From contig CACXJP010000017.1 in NCBI GenBank assembly GCA_902768065.1, positions 1-28,000 of the forward strand: a DNA stretch of 28,000 nucleotides. The letters are read 5' to 3'. Of the stretch, positions 7,186-15,398 are shown piece by piece. The stretch is from an uncultured Erysipelotrichaceae bacterium. Its GTDB lineage: Bacteria; Bacillota_I; Bacilli_A; RF39; UBA660. Both the position numbers and the translations under genes were made by a program. The notes under the pieces were generated by a model. It had not been told where the DNA came from. It saw nothing but the letters and a program-made list of their open reading frames with translations, and did not search any database. Within the stretch, counting starts at the first letter, position 1; the number at the start of each line of letters is the position of its first letter.

Positions 7186-8325
7186 ATGAAAAGGGAAAAT
7201 ACAAAATATTATATTTTAGAATTCATAGCAATAATTTTCTTTTTGATTATTCTCCTTACTTCAAAAGTATCATTTAACAAAATGCTAATTGCAATATTCC
7301 TAGTATTGTATGCATATGTTACAACAAAAGTAATAGGTAGACCTAAACAATTATCTATATATCGAAAAGAAGTAACTAAGTATATGTTAACGTTCGCACT
7401 TATATATGTTGCTTTATATTATGTAATAGGAATATATGTTGGATATTATAAATCAGCATATATATTCGGATTTGATACATTATTTAAATATGTAATCCCC
7501 ATAATAATAATTATTGTTTCATCAGAAATAACAAGAAATCAATTACTTGAGTGTAAAAATAAGATATCAGTAGCAAACACAGTAATTCTTTCGGTAGTAA
7601 TAGATTTAGTAGTCTACGTAAATATATACAATTTATTTAATATTGAGGAATTTTTACAAGCCTTAGGATATATTTTCTTTGCATCAATTATTTCAAATGT
7701 TCTGTATAATTATACATCCAATAAATTTGGAATAATGCCGAATATTGTCTATAGAATCGTAACAACTATTTATGCTTATATTATTCCAATTATTCCTGAT
7801 GTATATATATACTTTAAATCAGTATGTAGAATGGTATATCCATTATTAATATATTTGGTATTAAGAAGTGTATATGAAAAGGACAAAAAAATAGAAAAAA
7901 GTGCTAGTAAAGGAATAAAATTTGCAACAACAAGTGTTATTGTAATAGCTATGGCAATTATTTCAATGTTAATTTCATGTAAATTTACATATGGAATGCT
8001 TGTAATTGGATCTGGTTCAATGACGGGAACACTTGATAAAGGTGATGCAATAATATTTAGATCTTCAAATAATATTAAAAAAGTAAAAAAAGGAGATATT
8101 ATCTTATTTGGTTCGGGAGATAAGATAATTGTTCACAGGGTTGTAAAAATTGAAGATATAAATGATGAAATAAGGTTGTATACAAAAGGAGACAACAATG
8201 TTCAACAAGATGCTGGATATATAACTGATAAGGAATACAAAGGATATGTTGTTTTCAAAGTAAAACAAATAGGACAACCTACAATATGGGTAAATGATTT
8301 ATTTAAAGAATTGAAAAGAGGGTAA
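7186..8325 (+). CDS. SipW-type signal peptidase I fused to a polytopic membrane domain
   Basis: Residues ~260-379 form an S26B (archaeal/ER/SipW-type) signal peptidase: catalytic Ser278 in GSGSMTG, His317 in VHRVV (replacing the Lys of ordinary bacterial LepB), and Asp336/Asp342 in KGDNNVQQD. The preceding ~260 residues contain about eight extra hydrophobic helices (near 8-25, 31-48, 65-87, 96-112, 129-146, 155-173, 183-203 and 208-225) before the usual anchoring helix at ~245-266. SipW itself has only one or two helices and about 190 residues, so this is an enlarged, fused form. The extra domain may recognise or transport the client proteins; that is inference. The gene has GAGGAG 9 nt before ATG, follows the TasA-like gene by 61 bp and nearly touches the DUF5305-like gene (2-bp gap). 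It probably matures the exported proteins encoded around it. Confidence 0.85.
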   Translation: MKRENTKYYILEFIAIIFFLIILLTSKVSFNKMLIAIFLVLYAYVTTKVIGRPKQLSIYRKEVTKYMLTFALIYVALYYVIGIYVGYYKSAYIFGFDTLFKYVIPIIIIIVSSEITRNQLLECKNKISVANTVILSVVIDLVVYVNIYNLFNIEEFLQALGYIFFASIISNVLYNYTSNKFGIMPNIVYRIVTTIYAYIIPIIPDVYIYFKSVCRMVYPLLIYLVLRSVYEKDKKIEKSASKGIKFATTSVIVIAMAIISMLISCKFTYGMLVIGSGSMTGTLDKGDAIIFRSSNNIKKVKKGDIILFGSGDKIIVHRVVKIEDINDEIRLYTKGDNNVQQDAGYITDKEYKGYVVFKVKQIGQPTIWVNDLFKELKRG

Positions 8326-8327
8326 AT

Positions 8328-9608
8328 ATGAAAAATGTAAAGTTTAATATCAAAAGTCCAATATATTTATATGTAATCCCAATTGCTATAGCAGCTATAG
8401 GACTAGTAATGATTTATAATTATTATTCATTAAGTAAGGGACATTATATTAACTATGTTGAAGATAGTAATGTTGATTATGTTGTATGTTTAAAAGATAA
8501 TAAATTCTATGAAAATAGATGCGTAGAAAAAGGTAATCAATATGTTGCATCATTAATTGATTATATACCAGCTAACTTCAACTATAAGTTAGACTTCCTT
8601 GATGGTAGTATAGAGTATGTATATAATTATAAGATAGTGGCTGAATTCAATGTATTAGACAATGATAATGATAAAGTATTATACACAAAGGAAGAAGTTA
8701 TTTATACTTCAGAAGATAAAGTAAGTTCAAGTGGAATAAATATCAACTATAATTTAAATATTGATTATAATAAATATAATAATTTATTAAGTAGTTTCAT
8801 AAGTGTATATGATCTAAGTCAAACTAAAAACTCTCTAAAAGTATCAATGGATGTTGATATAAAGAATAAAGGGAATAGCAATATAGATTTAACTGCATTA
8901 AATAGTTCGAAAGCTACAAGCATAACAATTCCATTAACAACAAAAACAGTAAATGTTGATATAAGTGGAACAGCACTTGGTACTGATAATAATAGACTAG
9001 TTATTAAACCAGAAAAGAATTATGTATTTGTTTTAGTATTAGGTGTAATATTTGTAGCAGCAGGAATTGGTTTATATGTATTTATCTCATATATAAATAA
9101 AAAATCAAGAACTGTTAAAGAAATATATGAAGATAAAATTAAAAAGATTACTCTAGCTTATGATTCATATATTCAAAAGATAACAGGAGATTATCCTATA
9201 GGTGCTTCTCAAATATGTAAAGTAACATCATTTAAAGATATGATTGAAATTAAAGAAGCATCTGAAAAACCATTGTTAATGCTTGAAAATAAAGAAAAAA
9301 CTGGAACATTCTTCCTAATACCAGTAGGAGAAGGTGTTATCTATACATATGCTATAAGAATAGTAGATATAGAAGCAGAATCAAAAGGAACAAAAGCTCC
9401 AGACTATGATGAAGAAGATATTACAACTAAGAGTAAAAAGAAAGTATATACAATGGAAAAAATAAAAGAAGATATAAGAAATACAACTGAAATAGAAATA
9501 TTAGATGATAAAAATGCAATTTTAGGAACTAATAATTCTGATGAAGACCTATATGAACAATTAGGAAAAACTTCTGAATATAATTTTAGTAAAAAGAACA
9601 AAGATTGA
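8328..9608 (+). CDS. DUF5305-like two-pass membrane protein
   Basis: This 426-aa protein has a helix at ~12-32, a ~200-residue outside domain, a second helix at ~232-256 and a ~170-residue cytoplasmic tail. The outside part contains a Cys pair (VVCLKDNKFYENRC) and many beta-strand patterns, including the run VDISGTALGTDNN. The tail has the segment ICKVTSFKDMIEIKEASEKP followed by a hydrophobic strand pattern ending VIYTYAIRIVD. This matches my memory of DUF5305 proteins, which occur beside SipW-type signal peptidases in archaea and Firmicutes. The start codon is only 2 bp past the signal peptidase stop, with GAGGG inside the end of that gene, so the two proteins are translationally coupled and likely form one membrane complex. 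The function is not known; a scaffold or chaperone for assembly of the exported subunits is inference. Confidence 0.7.
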   Translation: MKNVKFNIKSPIYLYVIPIAIAAIGLVMIYNYYSLSKGHYINYVEDSNVDYVVCLKDNKFYENRCVEKGNQYVASLIDYIPANFNYKLDFLDGSIEYVYNYKIVAEFNVLDNDNDKVLYTKEEVIYTSEDKVSSSGININYNLNIDYNKYNNLLSSFISVYDLSQTKNSLKVSMDVDIKNKGNSNIDLTALNSSKATSITIPLTTKTVNVDISGTALGTDNNRLVIKPEKNYVFVLVLGVIFVAAGIGLYVFISYINKKSRTVKEIYEDKIKKITLAYDSYIQKITGDYPIGASQICKVTSFKDMIEIKEASEKPLLMLENKEKTGTFFLIPVGEGVIYTYAIRIVDIEAESKGTKAPDYDEEDITTKSKKKVYTMEKIKEDIRNTTEIEILDDKNAILGTNNSDEDLYEQLGKTSEYNFSKKNKD

Positions 9609-9612
9609 TTTA

Positions 9613-9643
9613 AATAGGCATTGTAATTTATAATGCCTATTTA
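9613..9643 (+). terminator. Hairpin within the export cluster, partial terminator
   Basis: AAATAGGCATT (9613-9623) pairs perfectly with AATGCCTATTT (9633-9643) across a 9-nt loop. Only a short T-run follows, so it may attenuate rather than end transcription. A TATAAT-like sequence near 9650 could restart it, giving the next two genes partly independent expression. Confidence 0.55.
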
Positions 9644-9672
9644 TAAGTTATAATAAGATGAAAGGTGATAAT

Positions 9673-10227
9673 ATGCGTAAAAGAATTAATAACAAATATT
9701 TATTTATTTTCTCGACAGCAATCTTATTATGCTTATTTTTAATTGCATATGCTCAAATAAACAAAGTAAATTTATTTATAAATGGAACAGCAAGTGCTCC
9801 AGGAGTAAAGTCATCTGAAGACTTTAATGTAAAATTTACTGATGCAATTATTGGAAACCAAATGGATGGAATTACAGTTGAAAATGATGAAGAACAATTC
9901 TCAGACAGAAAAGCAGTCTTTAATGTAAATGGACTATTAGCATATGGTGATGAAGCAACAATAACATATGAAGTAACAAATGAAAGTAGATATCATTCTG
10001 CACTTTTAACAGCAACAAGTACCGTTATAAATAATAATCCTGCTCACTTTTCTATTGAAAGAGCAATTGTAAATTCACATAATCAAAATGTTTCTAAAAT
10101 TACTCCAGGAGAAAAAGCATATTACAAAATAAAAGTAAAAGTAATAAAGGTTCCAACGAATACGGCACAAACAGCAAGTATCACAGTATATTTAAATGCT
10201 GAATCTGAACCATATACAGGGAGTTGA
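9673..10227 (+). CDS. Exported TasA-like surface protein, second paralogue
   Basis: Start ATG 9673 is chosen because AAAGGTGATAAT sits immediately before it; the in-frame ATG at 9658 has that ribosome site inside its coding region. The 184-aa protein begins with MRKRINNKYLF and a hydrophobic helix, then AYAQINKVNLFINGTASA, the same processing-site pattern as the first gene of the cluster. Further matches in the same order are DFNVKF, AVFNVNGLLAYGDEATITYE and a closing strand KIKVKVIKVP. It lacks the two Cys of the first paralogue. It is probably a secreted fibre or layer subunit cleaved by the SipW-type peptidase encoded upstream. The next gene starts 6 bp after its stop, so the two are co-expressed. 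A minor subunit or assembly-initiator role, like TapA beside TasA, is possible but not shown. Confidence 0.65.
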   Translation: MRKRINNKYLFIFSTAILLCLFLIAYAQINKVNLFINGTASAPGVKSSEDFNVKFTDAIIGNQMDGITVENDEEQFSDRKAVFNVNGLLAYGDEATITYEVTNESRYHSALLTATSTVINNNPAHFSIERAIVNSHNQNVSKITPGEKAYYKIKVKVIKVPTNTAQTASITVYLNAESEPYTGS

Positions 10228-10233
10228 TAAGGA

Positions 10234-11781
10234 ATGAAAGTAACTAAGAAAAAATTTAAAAACAATATTTTAGTTGAATTTGCATTACTTATCATTTTTG
10301 GTATTAGTTTTGCAACAATAGCATATGCCAATACTTCTTATGAGCTAGAAACAACAGGAAATCTTTCATTAGGAATGCAAGAAGGAATAATAATAACAAA
10401 TGTTTCAAGTTATAGTGTAACTGATGATAGTTCATTTAAAATAAATAGATATGTGGGAACATTGTTAACAAATACAATAAGATTATCAGAAGAAACATCT
10501 GAAGTAATTCTAGAAGTAGAAGTAAAAAATACCGGAAGTGTAAAACACAGATTTGATGGTATTTTCTATGATACAAGCGGTAATCCAGAAATTGGAACAT
10601 ATGATAATCCAAATGTTGCACCTGAGGTAGTTAGCCAATCTGGGAAGATGAATGTGGGAGATGTAATAGGTGCTTCAGAAACAAAAAAGATTGTAGTAAG
10701 ATATAGATTTATTGGTGATGATTTTTCTGGTACTAATCCAGGATTATTAAATGGAATAATTAATTTAAAATTCTCTAGATTATACAATATTACATATGAA
10801 TTAAATGATGGAACACAAGCTCCAGGGCAACCTGATTGTTATGCAGAAGGTGATGAGACAACATTACTATCACCAAGCAAACCTAGATCAGAGTTTGTAG
10901 GTTGGTATAAGAATTCAGATTTCTCAGGAGAGCCAATAACAAATTTATCAGGTGAAAGTGGCGATATTACACTTTATGCATTATTCTATACGGATAGGGA
11001 TATATATTTCCAACTACCACCAGATTGGTATAAAGAAGAAGCAGAAGAAGATTATACAGTTAAAGCATATATTTATAATGATACAACAAAAGAATACTAT
11101 GCAGCTTGGCCTGGAAATGATATGACAAGAATAACATCAAGTAATCCTGATATCACAGACATATATAAATTAACAGTAAATGATAGATATTTAAAAAATT
11201 ATGATAGTGTTGTTTTCTCAAATGGAAAGGTTCCAGGAAATAATCATTATACAACACATGAAACAGATGCTAAGAAACGTCAAACAATTGATTTACAACT
11301 TAACAGTGATTGCTATGGAAAAATCTTTGTTCCAGAGTTATATAAAAACACAGCAAATGCTAATGAAGTTAGATTCTTTGGTATAGCAAATCAAAACTTA
11401 CATTATTATATATGGAACAATGAAACACAAACAGCTAAAGATCCATGGCCAGGAGCCGAAATAACTGATAGAGTAGGAGATACTGGACGTAAATTTACAT
11501 TTGATAAGAGTGAATATGACAAAATGATAATAAATAGAGGTGAAAACGCTGAACAAACAAGAGACTTATCAGTTCCGGCAATCAATGATATAACATTCTC
11601 TAGTTCAAAAGTTAATAGTGATCATTATTATTTCTATGCAGTAAGATGGTTCTATGGAGGAAGCTGGTATCCAATATATGATTGGGAAGATTCTCAATAC
11701 TATTTATGGAAAGTAGGAGACTATATAGCATTCCAAAATACAGAAACCACTCTTAATAGCATAAATACAGTAATTAATTAA
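10234..11781 (+). CDS. Exported protein with InlB-type repeat and two CBM26-like starch-binding modules
   Basis: This 515-aa protein starts at ATG 10234 with a basic N terminus, a hydrophobic helix and AYANTSYELETTGNLSLG, the same layout as the other exported proteins here. Residues ~35-180 are a beta-rich domain (EVILEVEVKNTGSVKHRF). Residues ~184-252 form a Flg_new/InlB B-like repeat (ITYELNDGTQ, FVGWYKNSDF, ITLYALF). Two modules follow. The first (~254-357) has AAWPGNDM, VVFSNGK and QTIDLQL. The second (~379-450) has LHYYIWNN, DPWPGAEI, MIINRG and TRDLSVP. The pattern of aromatic strand, WPG, I(I/F)N-G and T-D-L is typical of CBM26 starch-binding modules. The last ~60 residues are rich in Trp and Tyr and may form another sugar-binding surface. 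No sortase or membrane anchor is seen at the C terminus. The likely job is attaching the cell or its fibre to starch granules. Confidence 0.75.
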   Translation: MKVTKKKFKNNILVEFALLIIFGISFATIAYANTSYELETTGNLSLGMQEGIIITNVSSYSVTDDSSFKINRYVGTLLTNTIRLSEETSEVILEVEVKNTGSVKHRFDGIFYDTSGNPEIGTYDNPNVAPEVVSQSGKMNVGDVIGASETKKIVVRYRFIGDDFSGTNPGLLNGIINLKFSRLYNITYELNDGTQAPGQPDCYAEGDETTLLSPSKPRSEFVGWYKNSDFSGEPITNLSGESGDITLYALFYTDRDIYFQLPPDWYKEEAEEDYTVKAYIYNDTTKEYYAAWPGNDMTRITSSNPDITDIYKLTVNDRYLKNYDSVVFSNGKVPGNNHYTTHETDAKKRQTIDLQLNSDCYGKIFVPELYKNTANANEVRFFGIANQNLHYYIWNNETQTAKDPWPGAEITDRVGDTGRKFTFDKSEYDKMIINRGENAEQTRDLSVPAINDITFSSSKVNSDHYYFYAVRWFYGGSWYPIYDWEDSQYYLWKVGDYIAFQNTETTLNSINTVIN

Positions 11782-11782
11782 T

Positions 11783-11814
11783 AAAAAAATCAAGTTTTTA
11801 TCCTTGATTTTTTT
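11783..11814. terminator. Bidirectional terminator between convergent genes
   Basis: A 12-bp perfect stem (AAAAAAATCAAG at 11783-11794, CTTGATTTTTTT at 11803-11814) with an 8-nt loop is flanked by A on the left and T on the right. It ends the export cluster and, read from the other side, the minus-strand metallopeptidase, whose stop codon begins within it. Confidence 0.9.
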
Positions 11815-12641
11815 TATTTCTTTAAAACTTTTATTTCATCTTTTACTTCATAATCTAAACATCTATTATTAATACCTAACTTATTAATCAAATCACAAGT
11901 AGTTATCTCTCCATTCAAAACCATTTTAACTAGATTTAAAATATGATGTGGATTTATTTTATACATTCTATATAAAATAACAGAATAATAGAAACTATTT
12001 AAATATTGAAACTTCTTACTATTTATTATTTTCCTTACATAATTATCATCATATAAATCACGATTATTCATTTCATTTTTTATATTATATAAAAGAGCTA
12101 ATCTATTATTAATAATAGCCTTTTTACTAGTATCATCAAATTTATCTGATTCAACTAATTCATAAAACATAGGAATAACATCTGCATATTTAAGCATATA
12201 TCTATATTCACGAGGATTAACATCCTTTAAAATATGATGAGCTTCATGACCAAAATAAACCCTAGCTAAATCATTATATCTTTTAGGTATCATAATACCT
12301 CTAGCACTAAACATACCATTAGCATTCTTGTGAGTAGTATCAATACTACTTTTAAACTGAGATATTTTTGTAGAATCACTATCATCAGTATTAATAATGA
12401 TTTTCGCAGAATGTAATGTTTTATATAAATTAACTAGTAGTCTTTTGTCACCATACATGGCAAATGATTCTAAGGTGTCATTATATAATTTTTGAACATT
12501 AATATCTTTTTCATCATATATTTTTAAAAATGTCTCATCTAAATTATCACAAATAAAATTACATATATCATAATCATATTCATTCATTGGTATTACACCA
12601 TTATTAATCATTCTATTAACAATTTCTTCAACCTTTTTCAC
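11814..12641 (-). CDS. Putative zinc metallopeptidase (HEAHH)
   Basis: With the GTG start at 12641 the protein has 275 residues. HEAHH at 132-136 fits the HExxH zinc site. Glu161 in MFYELVES, 29 residues after the first His, is placed like the third zinc ligand of M3/oligopeptidase-type gluzincins. No signal peptide or membrane helix is seen, so it is probably cytoplasmic. The remainder is helical and not recognised. The start is revised: the ATG at 12689 lies inside the promoter spacer (-35 at 12708-12703, -10 at 12685-12680), so it is not transcribed. GTG 12641 has GGTGG 7 nt upstream; TTG 12647 is too close to that site. It stands alone between a promoter it shares back-to-back with the acyl ligase and a bidirectional terminator. 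Substrate unknown; a catalytically different HExxH protein is not excluded. Confidence 0.6.
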   Translation of the reverse strand: MKKVEEIVNRMINNGVIPMNEYDYDICNFICDNLDETFLKIYDEKDINVQKLYNDTLESFAMYGDKRLLVNLYKTLHSAKIIINTDDSDSTKISQFKSSIDTTHKNANGMFSARGIMIPKRYNDLARVYFGHEAHHILKDVNPREYRYMLKYADVIPMFYELVESDKFDDTSKKAIINNRLALLYNIKNEMNNRDLYDDNYVRKIINSKKFQYLNSFYYSVILYRMYKINPHHILNLVKMVLNGEITTCDLINKLGINNRCLDYEVKDEIKVLKK

Positions 12642-12679
12642 TTTCAAGCCACCGCTTTTCTCTAAAAATAACAGAGCAT

Positions 12680-12708
12680 ATAATATCATAATATATAGTT
12701 ATAGTCAA
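12680..12708 (-). promoter_or_regulatory. Promoter of the HEAHH metallopeptidase
   Basis: TTGACT (12708-12703) and TATTAT (12685-12680) are separated by 17 bp on the minus strand. Transcription should begin near 12673, about 30 nt before GTG 12641. Confidence 0.75.
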
Positions 12709-12726
12709 ACTAACGAATGATAAGGA

Positions 12727-12756
12727 TTGCAAAAAAAACCAATAATATAGTATAAT
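12727..12756 (+). promoter_or_regulatory. Promoter of the acyl ligase gene
   Basis: TTGCAA (12727-12732) and TATAAT (12751-12756) are spaced by 18 bp. GAGGTGAT precedes ATG 12782. The -35 boxes of the two divergent promoters are only 18 bp apart, so one bound regulator could affect both. Confidence 0.7.
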
Positions 12757-12781
12757 TAACATAGTTCGTTGAGGTGATAAT

Positions 12782-14611
12782 ATGGGAAATAGAATAAAAG
12801 CTCCATGGTATAAATATTATGATAATGAGAAAGCTCATTTAGATTATCCTGATTTTTCAGCTTATAAATTAATAGAGTATACTGCAAGTAAGCATTTAAA
12901 TAATACAAGCTATAATTATTATGGAAATAAGAAAACATATCATGAATTTCTAATGCAAATTGATGAGGTAGCAAGAGCATTAAAATCAATTGGAGTAAAG
13001 CATAAAGATGTAGTATCAATTTGTATGCCAAATACTCCGGAAGGAATAATATCATTTTATGCAGCAAACAAAATAGGTGCAATAGCAAGTATGATTCATC
13101 CATTATCAGCAGAAAATGAAATAAAGCATTATTTAAATGTTTCAAAAACAGAATGGTTGATAACAGTAGATTTCACTGTTGAAAAAATAGATAAAATAAT
13201 TGATGAAACAAAGGTAAAGAAAGTAATAACAGTTAGTGTTGCCGAATCTATGCCTTTAACAATTAAATCTCTATATACTGCAAGTAACGTTTCTAAAACC
13301 ATCAAGTTAAAAAATTTAAATCCAATGCTTTATATTAATAAAAAGAAGAGTAATGTAGAAAAGATAAATTGGAGAGATTTTATTAAGTTAGGAAAAGAAT
13401 ATACTAAAGAAATAGACGATGATTTTAAAGGAAAAGATATTGCTGCAATTCTTTACTCAGGAGGAACTACAGGAACACCAAAAGGAGTAAAATTAACAAA
13501 TTTAAATTTAAATGCATCAGCAATGCAAAACTTTGAGCATGTTGCATGCTTAAATTCAAAAGATAAAGTCCTAGCAATTATGCCAATATTCCATGGATTT
13601 GGATTAAGCGTATGTATTCACTGTGTACAATACTTTGGGGGAGAAAGTATTTTACTACCTCAATTTAATGCTAAAACATTTGATAAAATAATAAAAAAAT
13701 ATGAACCAAATGTATTAGTAGGTGTACCAACATTATTTGAAGCAATGACTAATAATAAAAATTTCAATCATATGAAATTAAAATACTTAACCTGTGTTAT
13801 TTCTGGGGGAGATTCACTATCTATAGAATTAAAGAAAAAGTTTGATGCATGGCTTGAAGACCATCATTCTCCAACAACTATTAGAGAAGGATATGGATTG
13901 ACAGAGTGCTGTGCAGCAAGTTGCTTTACACCACTTAATTACTATAGACCAGGAAGTATAGGAATACCTTATCCAGATACATACTATAAGATAGTAGAAG
14001 ATGGTACAGAAAAAGAATTGCCATATGGATCAGAAGGAGAAATAGTAATTACAGGACCAACAGTAATGGCTGGATATATAAGAAATAAAAAAGAAACAAA
14101 ACAAACATTAAAAAAACATAAAGATGGAAGAATTTGGCTTCATACAGGTGATGAAGGAATGATGGATGAAGATGGATTTGTCTACTTTAAGGGAAGATTA
14201 AAGAGAATGATAATTTCCTCAGGTTATTGTGTATATCCAAATAATATTGAAAATGTAATAGATTCACATCCTGATGTTAGAATGTCATGCGTAATAGGAA
14301 TACCTCATCCATATAAAGTAACAGCTGCAAAGGCCTTTATCGTGTTAAAGGACAAAACAAGACAATCAGATATTATCATTTCTGAAATAAAACAATTAGT
14401 TGAAAAGAACCTTGCAAGATTCTCATGGCCAGTAGCTTATGAATTTAGAGATGAATTACCAAAGACACTAGTAGGTAAAGTTGCATATAATGTTCTTATA
14501 CATGAAGAAGAGATGAGAACAAAGTCAGATAATTGGGAAAATGAAGAAAACTTATTAGAACAAGTTGAAGATGAAAATAATGATGAATTATTAGATAACG
14601 TAAAAGAATAA
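12782..14611 (+). CDS. AMP-forming acyl-CoA synthetase / fatty acid ligase
   Basis: This 609-aa member of the ANL superfamily activates a carboxylic acid with ATP to an acyl-adenylate and usually transfers it to CoA. Visible motifs in order are the P-loop-like YSGGTTGTPKG (~223-233), the aromatic/Pro region MPIFHGFGL, the adenylate-binding EGYGLTECC (~368-376), HTGDEG (~455), the hinge GRLKRMIISSGY, and the C-terminal ELPKTLVGKV whose Lys (~569) catalyses adenylation. All key residues are present, so the enzyme should be active. Length and domain order are normal for fatty-acyl ligases. The C-terminal tail (~590-609) is acidic and of low complexity. The gene has its own promoter and a following terminator, so it is a single-gene unit. 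The acid used cannot be told from sequence; a medium- or long-chain fatty acid is most likely. Confidence 0.88.
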   Translation: MGNRIKAPWYKYYDNEKAHLDYPDFSAYKLIEYTASKHLNNTSYNYYGNKKTYHEFLMQIDEVARALKSIGVKHKDVVSICMPNTPEGIISFYAANKIGAIASMIHPLSAENEIKHYLNVSKTEWLITVDFTVEKIDKIIDETKVKKVITVSVAESMPLTIKSLYTASNVSKTIKLKNLNPMLYINKKKSNVEKINWRDFIKLGKEYTKEIDDDFKGKDIAAILYSGGTTGTPKGVKLTNLNLNASAMQNFEHVACLNSKDKVLAIMPIFHGFGLSVCIHCVQYFGGESILLPQFNAKTFDKIIKKYEPNVLVGVPTLFEAMTNNKNFNHMKLKYLTCVISGGDSLSIELKKKFDAWLEDHHSPTTIREGYGLTECCAASCFTPLNYYRPGSIGIPYPDTYYKIVEDGTEKELPYGSEGEIVITGPTVMAGYIRNKKETKQTLKKHKDGRIWLHTGDEGMMDEDGFVYFKGRLKRMIISSGYCVYPNNIENVIDSHPDVRMSCVIGIPHPYKVTAAKAFIVLKDKTRQSDIIISEIKQLVEKNLARFSWPVAYEFRDELPKTLVGKVAYNVLIHEEEMRTKSDNWENEENLLEQVEDENNDELLDNVKE

Positions 14612-14638
14612 AACCTTAGAAATAAGGTTTTTCTTTTA
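14610..14638 (+). terminator. Terminator after the acyl ligase
   Basis: AAAACCTTA (14610-14618) and TAAGGTTTT (14623-14631) pair across a GAAA tetraloop, followed by TTCTTTT. Confidence 0.85.
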
Positions 14639-14678
14639 AAATAAAGTTTAATAATATATAATATAAATAGGTGATAGT

Positions 14679-15365
14679 ATGAAGATTCTAGCAAGTGATT
14701 TTGATAATACAATTTATTTTCCTGATAATGATGAATTAACAAAAGATAACATAGAGTCAATAAAAAAATTTATTACTAAAGGAAATATTTTTTGTGTAAT
14801 AACCGGAAGAAATTATACAGACTTAAAAGTATACTTAAATAAATACAATATTCCATATTCATATTTAATTTGTGAAGATGGAGCAAAAATATTCAATAAT
14901 ATGGATTATTGTATAGATACAACATATCTAGATGAAGAAATGATTGATGAAATAAAAAGCATTTTAGATGAAATAAAGTGTGATTATTACTTAGATGATG
15001 GTTATAATAAGACCGAATATTTGAAAGATGTAGTAAAAATAGTTGTCAATTGTAAAGATCAAAAAGAAAAGGATAGAATAGTAAAAATTATCAAAGAAAA
15101 AGTAGATATTCATATCTATGCAAGTAGAACGCATGTAAATATTATTAATAAAATTGTCAATAAAAAATATGCTCTAAATAAACTAATAGAACTTGAAGAT
15201 TTAAAAGCAAAAATATATGTAATAGGAGATAATGACAATGATTATGAAATGCTTGAGAGTTTCAATGGAGGAGTAATAAAAAAACATCATAAAGTTCTAG
15301 ATGGTTTAAATAAGAAAGAATATAATACATTAGGTGATTATATAGAAGAATTAATGAAAAATTAA
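14679..15365 (+). CDS. HAD-superfamily (Cof-type) phosphatase
   Basis: This 228-aa soluble protein has the HAD nucleophile motif DFDNT with Asp7 and Asp9 near the N terminus, motif II VITGRN (the Thr), a motif III Lys in the NKKYALNKL region, and motif IV GDNDNDYEML with the Mg-binding Asp residues. The middle (~75-150) is the small C2-type cap typical of Cof/sucrose-phosphatase-like enzymes. These hydrolyse phosphate from small sugar phosphates or cofactors; the substrate here is not predictable. At 228 aa it is slightly shorter than typical Cof proteins (~270). The ribosome site AGGTGAT precedes ATG 14679. A TATAAT at 14657-14662 may serve as its -10. The gene is closed by a hairpin that includes its stop codon. 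Confidence 0.85.
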   Translation: MKILASDFDNTIYFPDNDELTKDNIESIKKFITKGNIFCVITGRNYTDLKVYLNKYNIPYSYLICEDGAKIFNNMDYCIDTTYLDEEMIDEIKSILDEIKCDYYLDDGYNKTEYLKDVVKIVVNCKDQKEKDRIVKIIKEKVDIHIYASRTHVNIINKIVNKKYALNKLIELEDLKAKIYVIGDNDNDYEMLESFNGGVIKKHHKVLDGLNKKEYNTLGDYIEELMKN

Positions 15366-15375
15366 TTCTTTTTTT
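15346..15375 (+). terminator. Terminator embedded in the end of the HAD gene
   Basis: AAGAATTAAT (15346-15355) and ATTAATTCTT (15361-15370) pair across a GAAAA loop, followed by T to 15375. The TAA stop (15363-15365) is in the right arm. The stem is AT-rich, so read-through into the DedA gene is likely. Confidence 0.7.
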
Positions 15376-15398
15376 CATATTATTAATTAGGTGATAAT

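Noticed and set aside
12642..12689. 16-residue N-terminal extension of the metallopeptidase (ATG 12689)
   Set aside because: This ATG lies between the -35 and -10 boxes of a 17-bp-spaced promoter and lacks a ribosome site.
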